The notes beneath the pieces were generated by a model, which did no database searches, was not told the DNA's origin, and was given only the letters and a program-made list of their open reading frames with translations. The position numbers were made by a program, and so were the translations under genes. A stretch of 64,000 nucleotides of DNA from Dendrobium chrysotoxum (taxonomy: Eukaryota > Streptophyta > Magnoliopsida > Asparagales > Orchidaceae), in contig CM034297.1 of assembly GCA_019925795.1 (NCBI GenBank), positions 46,894,683-46,958,682 of the forward strand. The letters are read 5' to 3'. Each line of letters begins with the position of its first letter. Within the stretch, counting starts at the first letter, position 1. Below, in pieces: positions 58,111 to 64,000 of the stretch.

Positions 58111-58941
58111 ATATTTTGGCTCGTTCTCGCGATCGGGTGCACGAAATGTTATAAAATTTTAAACCTAGTATCTAGGCATGAATAGAAATCATGTGGATAC
58201 TTTCGTTTGATTTAAAATGTAATGTGTAGAAAGCTATTTAAATCTAGGTGTGGTGACCTAGGGTTTTGATTTTACCTCAATCCAATGAATGGATTCGGGA
58301 GATCTTTGTACGATTGAGCTTGTAGACTGTCCTCGCACAATCTTCTAGTTGAAGTCGTGGCCAAACGAGCTTCGGATTGAGCAGGGCAAGCCTTGGAAGG
58401 ATTTGGTCTTGATCTCGTCGGAGGATCATCGCCGGCGGGTTCTTGATGGTGGGAATAAGTCGAGAGAGGTGGGGGAGGTTTAGGAGAGCTCACACACAAA
58501 ATACCTCGGGCTTAGGAGGCTTAGAGAGAGAGAGAGAGAATGCAAAAGTCCACCTAAACGAACTCTAAGAAGCCTATATATAGTCCTAACCCTACTAAGG
58601 ACGACTGAGATTGCATCTAGGGTTTGATTAGGAGGTAATTAGGGCCCTTAGGCCGTGGCTTGAGTGGAGACTCAATAGGGAAGATGTTCAATGCATTAAA
58701 TGGGTCAAAATTGACCTAAATAGGTCAATTTGACCTATTAAAGACTTGGGTTGACCAAGTCAACCTTTGACTTGGTCGACCCAGTCAAATAGACCCACAT
58801 GATGAGTGGATTGGGTCCTGGGTGGGTTAAGATACAATTAGAGCTTGGGTAGACCAATTCAGGCTAATTGGGTCAACCTGAGTTGACATGGTCAACTAGG
58901 TTGACCCAAGGCATGAGTCTGAGCCCAATTCAAGGTCAACA
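58111..58941 (-). repeat. Probable LTR promoter end, minus strand
   Basis: The minus strand shows a possible polypurine tract (GATGGGGG), an LTR-like start TGTTGACCTTG (58941), a TATA box CTATATATAGG (58573-58583) about 360 bases on, and a (CT)n leader with CTCTCTCTCTAAGCC. No matching second LTR or coding region in this orientation was found, so the call is tentative. Confidence 0.35.
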
Positions 58942-59029
58942 CCCCCATCAATGGTGTCTTTATCAATCCTAAGAAAATTTTGGTCATTCAAGAGTAACCT
59001 CCTCCAACCATATTTCATGATGCTTAAAG

Positions 59030-60420
59030 TTTTTATGGGTAAGCCACCTTCTATTGAAGGTTTATTTATGGATTCAACACTATTATTACTCCAATTACTC
59101 ATAGCCTTAAGAAAAGATGAATTAATTAAATAAGGCTAGAGGCTGATACCTTTTCTAAAATTATGAGAAGTTCATTAGTGTTAAAATTATCAAATTTGAT
59201 AAAATGTTTGAGGTATATTATGATTCTTCTAGAGTTGATACTGGAGTCCTTAAAGAGGAATTTCATATATATATTCTGTTAAGAGAAATTAAATGATGCA
59301 TGGCTATGTTACTTTATAAATGACCATGAGTTATACATCATCATCCAGACTCTTCGTTATTGATAATATTATCTCTTTTCATGGAGTTTGTACTATATTA
59401 TAATCATGAGACTCTAAATTATATATAAACTAAAAAAATAGCTTGCATCATAAAAAATCATTATAATTTCTTGAAAAGTACATGTTTATTCTCAAGTATG
59501 TGTGGTGTTGAGAATAAAGTTGTTGATGCCCTGAGCAAAATTTGTATGTTAGTAAAAATGACAAGTTTTAAGATTATTGATTTTGATAAGGTTATGAACG
59601 ATTGCCTAAATTGTAAAGAATTTTATAAGATTTTGAGTCCTTGGGCTCTGATACACCTATTGTTAATTCTGACTATCATATATGAGATGATTATCTCTTT
59701 TGAGGAATGCATCTCTATATTTATGATTCATCACTTTGAGATAATTCTCATTGAGAAAATGCATTCATGTAGCATGTTTGATCACTTTGGTAAATATAAC
59801 GTAATAGCCATAATGGAAGATATATTCTCTTGGCCTAATCTTAAGAAAGATGTAGCTCGTGTTGTTGCTCAATGTTGTACCTATCATATGCCAAAGAGTG
59901 GTAAATATAACCTATTTTGCACACCCCTTCCAATCCCATTATGGACTTTATCCTAGAATTACCTCACATTGTGTAGCATTTTGACTACATCTTAGTAGTT
60001 GTTAACCATTTTTTTAAAATGGCATACTTCATTCCATATTATAAGACATCATATGTATCACATATAACATCTATATTTTTTTGTTAGATTGTCCATTTGT
60101 ATTGGCTTCCTAAGACAATTATCTCTGAATATGATATGAGATTTATGAGTTATTTTTGGAAAACTTTATGGAAGAAACTCCGCACAAAGCTTTTATTTTT
60201 TATTGTATATCACCCTCAAACTAATGGTTAGACTAAAAATGCTAATAGGAGCATAGGAGACTTACTTCGGTACTTAGTGACTGATTATATTTTTAGTTGG
60301 GATTTTATTCTTCCTATTACAGGGATTGCCTATAATAGCTCTATTAATAGGTCAACTTGTACTAGTCAATTAGTTTTCTTAGTTTGTACTAAGTAATAAC
60401 ATGATTTGTATTTGCATCAT
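59030..60420 (+). pseudogene. Chromovirus RT-RNase H-integrase relic
   Basis: The plus strand, with many stops: an RT/RNase H boundary (ATFY..RFIYGFNTIITPITHSLKK, 59040-59110); NKVVDALSK (59512-59540); the integrase zinc-binding region (HFGKYNVIAIMEDIFSWPNLKKDV, 59780-59860, with CCTYH following); then the core (DYILVVVNHFFKMAYFIPYYKT about 59985-60045, YHPQTNG and NRSIGDLLRYLV about 60210-60280). The order is that of Ty3/gypsy pol. There are no own LTRs, and the Tat-lineage LTR at 60486 lies just downstream. Confidence 0.8.
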
Positions 60421-60485
60421 CACAAGGCATATATGACTTATATCAAGAAATTCAACAAAAAAATATTTTGAATTATGATAAGTAT

Positions 60486-61679
60486 TGATACATCATAAAA
60501 AAGTTATCATGATCGGACATGAATCTCCAGGAAAAATTAAGTTGAAAACTTCCGAAATTAAAATTGAGACCATCCGAACTCTGATTTCAACAAACTTATA
60601 GTCGAACTGAACGTCTCGAAAATACAAACCCAATGACACCAAATTCAACGCAATCTGAGCCCAAATGGGTTTAAATCAAGGACCCGAAGTATTGTTGGAA
60701 GGTTCAAACCACAATTTGGATTAACCAACGGTTTTCAAACATGACATGCTTATAGTCGAATTGATCGGTTCGATGAGACGAATCCAACGAACTCAAGATT
60801 ACTAAATTTTGATATCACTAAGACATTCAAATGCTCAATAATGGTCTATGATCAAGGGAGTCAACATCGACCGTCCATCCAAACCACTCCCCAATTACCC
60901 TTGATTTTCCTCCTAGTTATGGGTCATGCCACTCTAGAAAATCTATAATGAAACCCATCCTTTCTCTTGAAAAGGGGCCCAAGCCCAAGGAAATAAGAGA
61001 GAGGTTGGAGATCGCTCTTGCCCCCTTGCTCCTTCTCGACCATCACCCGGAGTTCTGTCGGACCACCACCTAACGCCTGGAGTTCTGTCGGACCACCACC
61101 TGACATCAGAGTTCTGCCAGACCACCACCTAACGCCCGGAGTTCTGCTAGACCACCACCTGACGCCAGGAGTTCTGTCGGACCACCACCTGATGTCGGAG
61201 TACTGTCGGACCACCACCTGACGCCCAGAGTTCTGCCGGGCCACCACCTGACGTGGAGTTCTACTAGACCACCACCGGACGCCCGGAGTTCCGTCGAACC
61301 ACCGCTTGACGCCAGAGTTCTATCGGACCACTGACTGCTACCGAAGTCCCGCCAAACCACCGACTGATGCCAGAATTCTGTCAAACCACCATCAGACTGC
61401 CAAGTGATGTTAGACTTTCATCAAACTCCAATTTGTCATTAGAACTCAACTATATAATTCTCATTTGTAATCTGATCGCCCTCAAAGATGAGTCAGCACA
61501 CTGTACTCTACTCAAATTCTAGTGGAATCATTTTTAACTAGGTGGCCCTGTGGTTTCTCCTGTTTCCAGGATTTTCCACGTGAAAAATTTTATGTTCTTT
61601 GATTGTGTGCTAGACATCCATACAACACTGAGACATAAAATTTTGACTCTACTGCGATGTATATTCTAGCCTGTAATAA
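60486..61679 (+). repeat. LTR of Tat-lineage gypsy relic
   Basis: Starts TGATACATCATAAAAAAG and aligns with the minus-strand LTR of the gag-only element (e.g. AAACTTATAGTCGAACTGA, GACACCAAATTC). It has the same kind of short repeats (GGAGTTCTGTCGGACCACCACC, 61020-61370), where the gag-only LTR has GGAGTTCCGGCGG. Its TATA box has decayed (CTATAATGAA at about 60941). About 1194 bp. Confidence 0.8.
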
Positions 61680-61697
61680 TTTGGCGCCGTTTGTATG
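61680..61697 (+). other. Primer-binding site of Tat-lineage relic
   Basis: TTTGGCGCCGTTTGTATGA, a two-base variant of the site in the gag-only element, directly after the LTR. Confidence 0.8.
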
Positions 61698-61730
61698 AAA
61701 CTCAATCCCACTATCTTAAGCACCACTTCG

Positions 61731-63290
61731 ATGGCCAACAGGCATAACAATCATATATTGGGAGCCTCCCGCTCCAACTCACATCAATCCAGGAATCATT
61801 CCATGAACCAATGACGTCAGGCATCTACCTCTTTTCCCGTTGGTTGGCGAAACCCTGCCAGGTAAGGGACATTAGGACCATACTTGGAAGATCACATCCG
61901 AAATATGGATGAATCTCAGAATGAGATCATTCAACTCCTGCGAAAGACTCGGCAACTGACACTATCACCATAGGAAGAAATTATTCTCCCTTGAGATCCA
62001 CCACAGGTTGAAGATGTTCAACCCGAACATCTTCATGTCGAAATTCCTCTTCCTCTGCCAAGGATGCATCCTCCGACACGTCAAGACAATAAACTTGTTG
62101 ATACAATAAGCTCTATCCATCATTTGCGTGTAGGTCGGCAACCTTACATTTCTTCGGATGTCCCCGAGGACTTAGCTCGACCACATATTGCTGAATCCCT
62201 CGCAACTTCCTATGTCATTAGTTCGAGAAGAGTTCTCCATGGGAGGTGTAATACAATCTCTTTGTTAGTGGGACTTCTAGGAGTTATCACCCATAATTGA
62301 AGCCATCCTTCAACACCCCATTCCGGTAGAATTCAAACTACCAAGCATCAATTCCTACAACGAGACATCTGACTCATACGAGCATATCGATCACTATAGA
62401 ACCATCATGCATATCCAGCGAGCCTTAGACATGCTCCTCTGCCAGGGTTTTCTTACTATCCTCAAAGGGCAAGCTTGAACATTGTTCTATTTGCTTTCAG
62501 TCAAAATTATCCAATGTTCATCAAATTGGCCAAAGTATTCGTCGAATAATTTATTGCCAATCAAAGAATAGTCAAAGATTCTTTTCACCACTCAGGAATT
62601 CTCCAGAATGAAAGTGAGTCCCTCAAAGAGTACTTTTAAAGATTTTCTACTAAGGCTCAACAAATTCTAGGGGTGGATCCCAAATTACTGAGAGGAGTTT
62701 TCCTTAGAGGGCTTCATCCTGGCCCCTTCTACTCAGCACTTATGAGAGACACGATACATTTATATGCTGATCTAATCCATCGCGTGGAGGCACAAATCTC
62801 TGTCGATGAAGCCATTAATGCTCATAGGAAGCATTTTGAGCAAACAAATGGGAAACGTAAAAGTACATCAGGGATGAAAAATCCATCCTTGCAGCAGAAG
62901 AAGCAATGAAACTACAATTTGCCCCCTCAGCCCTCAAAGCCACGATGAGAGCCTCGCCAAGAAAATGAGTATACACCACTTAACTTATCTTGAGCAAATG
63001 TATTGATGGCCATCTGAAATTTGGAGAACATGAAGTGGCTGAATCCTTTGAAGCCCAACATAGGAAATCAGGAGCATTACTGCCACTTTCACCATAGCTG
63101 TGTACACACTATTGAAGCATGTAGGGAACTCAAGGAAGAAATTGAGAGACTAATTCGATAAGAATATCTCAGATAATTTATCTAAAACCTATCTGCTCGA
63201 GATGAGGCTGGATCCGTTGGAGGACAGAATCAACAACAAAGACAATCGATGAATAGTCATCAAATGGTTGGTGAAATTGAAACCATTGTC
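61731..63290 (+). pseudogene. Tat-lineage gypsy gag, broken
   Basis: Begins MANRHNNHILGASRSNSHQS and follows the gag of the gag-only element for its whole length: PEDLARPHIAE, LAKVFVE, GVDPKLLRGVFLRGLHPGPF, VEAQISVDEAINAHRK, and YCHFHHSCVHTIEACRELK at the zinc-knuckle position (the His/Gly pattern is damaged). At least ten stops and several frame changes. Unlike the gag-only copy it continues in frame past the knuckle into QNQQQRQSMNSHQMVGEIE and then pol. Confidence 0.88.
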
Positions 63291-64000
63291 GGGGGCCCTT
63301 CAATGCCTACTCAAGTCTTGATTGTAGCCAGCAAGAAGCCAACACCCAAGAAGTCTCATACCAATCACTCCATTACTTTTGGCGATTTTGACTTAGAAGG
63401 AATAAAGACCCCTTATCAAGACCCACTCATGATTAGTGCAGGGATTGGTGATCCATGTTATAATAGCAAGAGGATCTTATCGACAATGGGAGCTCTATAG
63501 ACGTCCTATTCTACTCCACTTTTCTCAATATGGGCCTCCCTAGAGAGAAACTACAGCTTGCCGTAGGTCCATTATACGAATTTGACAATCAACTTGTACG
63601 AGTGGAAGGAACGATCAGTCTCCCAGTCATACTTGGAGAGTTTCCCCGATAGGTTACACACTCCATCCAATTTATTGTAGTAAAATCAAAATCGGCCTAT
63701 AACACTATCTTTGGAAGGCTGCACTAGTCGATTTTTGGGATTATTGCTTTAATCCCTGACCTCAAACTATAATTTCTCACCCCAACCAAAATTAGTATAT
63801 TACGAGGAGATCAACAAGTAGCACAATCCTGCTACCTTAGGCAGGCTCAACAATGCCTATCAATTACCTTATGTATCGAGGATTTTAATCTTCAGAAATG
63901 AGGACATTCCTCAAAAGGCCTCCCCCGTTGAGGATCTTTCTTACATCTCTCTATCAGATGAGCATCCTTCAAGAACTGTATAGATCAGATCATTACTCAT
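63291..64000 (+). pseudogene. Tat-lineage pol start: protease region (runs off window)
   Basis: After gag: an ETIVGGP junction; ITFGDFDLEGIKTPYQDPLMISA; the protease active-site area (a MGALX.. stretch in place of the DxGSSAD motif, frame-shifted, 63480-63510); then VGPLYEFDNQLVRVEGTISLPV, VVKSKSAYNTIFGR and ILRGDQQVAQSCY. Order and wording are those of plant Tat-lineage polyproteins before RT. Stops throughout. RT and beyond lie outside the window. Confidence 0.82.

Overview
This looks like nuclear DNA of a flowering plant. It is AT-rich, gene-poor, intron/repeat-style sequence packed with nested LTR retrotransposons (Ty3/gypsy and Ty1/copia), hAT DNA transposons and MITEs. It holds one clear host gene, a single-exon plant U-box E3 ubiquitin ligase whose GC-rich coding sequence stands out from its surroundings. 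The species cannot be fixed from the sequence; the GC-rich intronless gene is compatible with a monocot but does not prove it.

Layout. (1) 1-8840: a minus-strand Athila-like Ty3/gypsy relic with gag but no recognisable pol. Its LTR is split by a decayed autonomous hAT transposon (about 3333-7833) whose transposase blocks are still readable on the minus strand. (2) 8841-11780: AT-rich, nothing recognised. (3) 11780-20430: LTR end and gag of a plus-strand SIRE-like copia element. Its gag is split by a young, structurally complete gypsy element (12822-19431; 1042-bp LTRs, 5-bp target duplication AGTAC) with an open 495-codon gag and no pol at all. (4) 20430-25070: MITEs, a nested TIR element and a chromovirus solo-like LTR. 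(5) 25097-28080: a truncated U-box pseudogene copy followed 1.6 kb later by the U-box gene. (6) 28100-31400: a MITE, microsatellites and a minus-strand copia RNase H relic. (7) 31415-35910: a complete but frame-broken plus-strand copia with 206/207-bp LTRs, non-canonical TA...TA ends and GAATC target duplication. (8) 35916-42963: MITEs, a non-autonomous hAT element with a perfect 8-bp target duplication, another hAT-like element and a copia 3' end. (9) 42964-50215: a decayed minus-strand chromovirus with both LTRs. (10) 52036-58941: a second copy of the Athila-like LTR, an unresolved LTR-like block, a 1-kb AAT-rich higher-order array and a GC-rich island. (11) 59030-60420: chromovirus RT-integrase relic. 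(12) 60486-64000 (runs off the end): LTR, gag and protease of a Tat-lineage gypsy relic whose gag is closely related to that of the gag-only element.

How parts relate. The most interesting relationship is between the gag-only element at 12822-19431 and the gag-protease relic at 60486-64000. They share LTR ends, primer-binding site and gag, and their homology stops at the gag-protease junction. This suggests that a gag-only derivative has been spreading with enzymes supplied in trans. The hAT relic and its non-autonomous relatives make a similar autonomous/non-autonomous set. No CRISPR array, rRNA, tRNA or operon was recognised.
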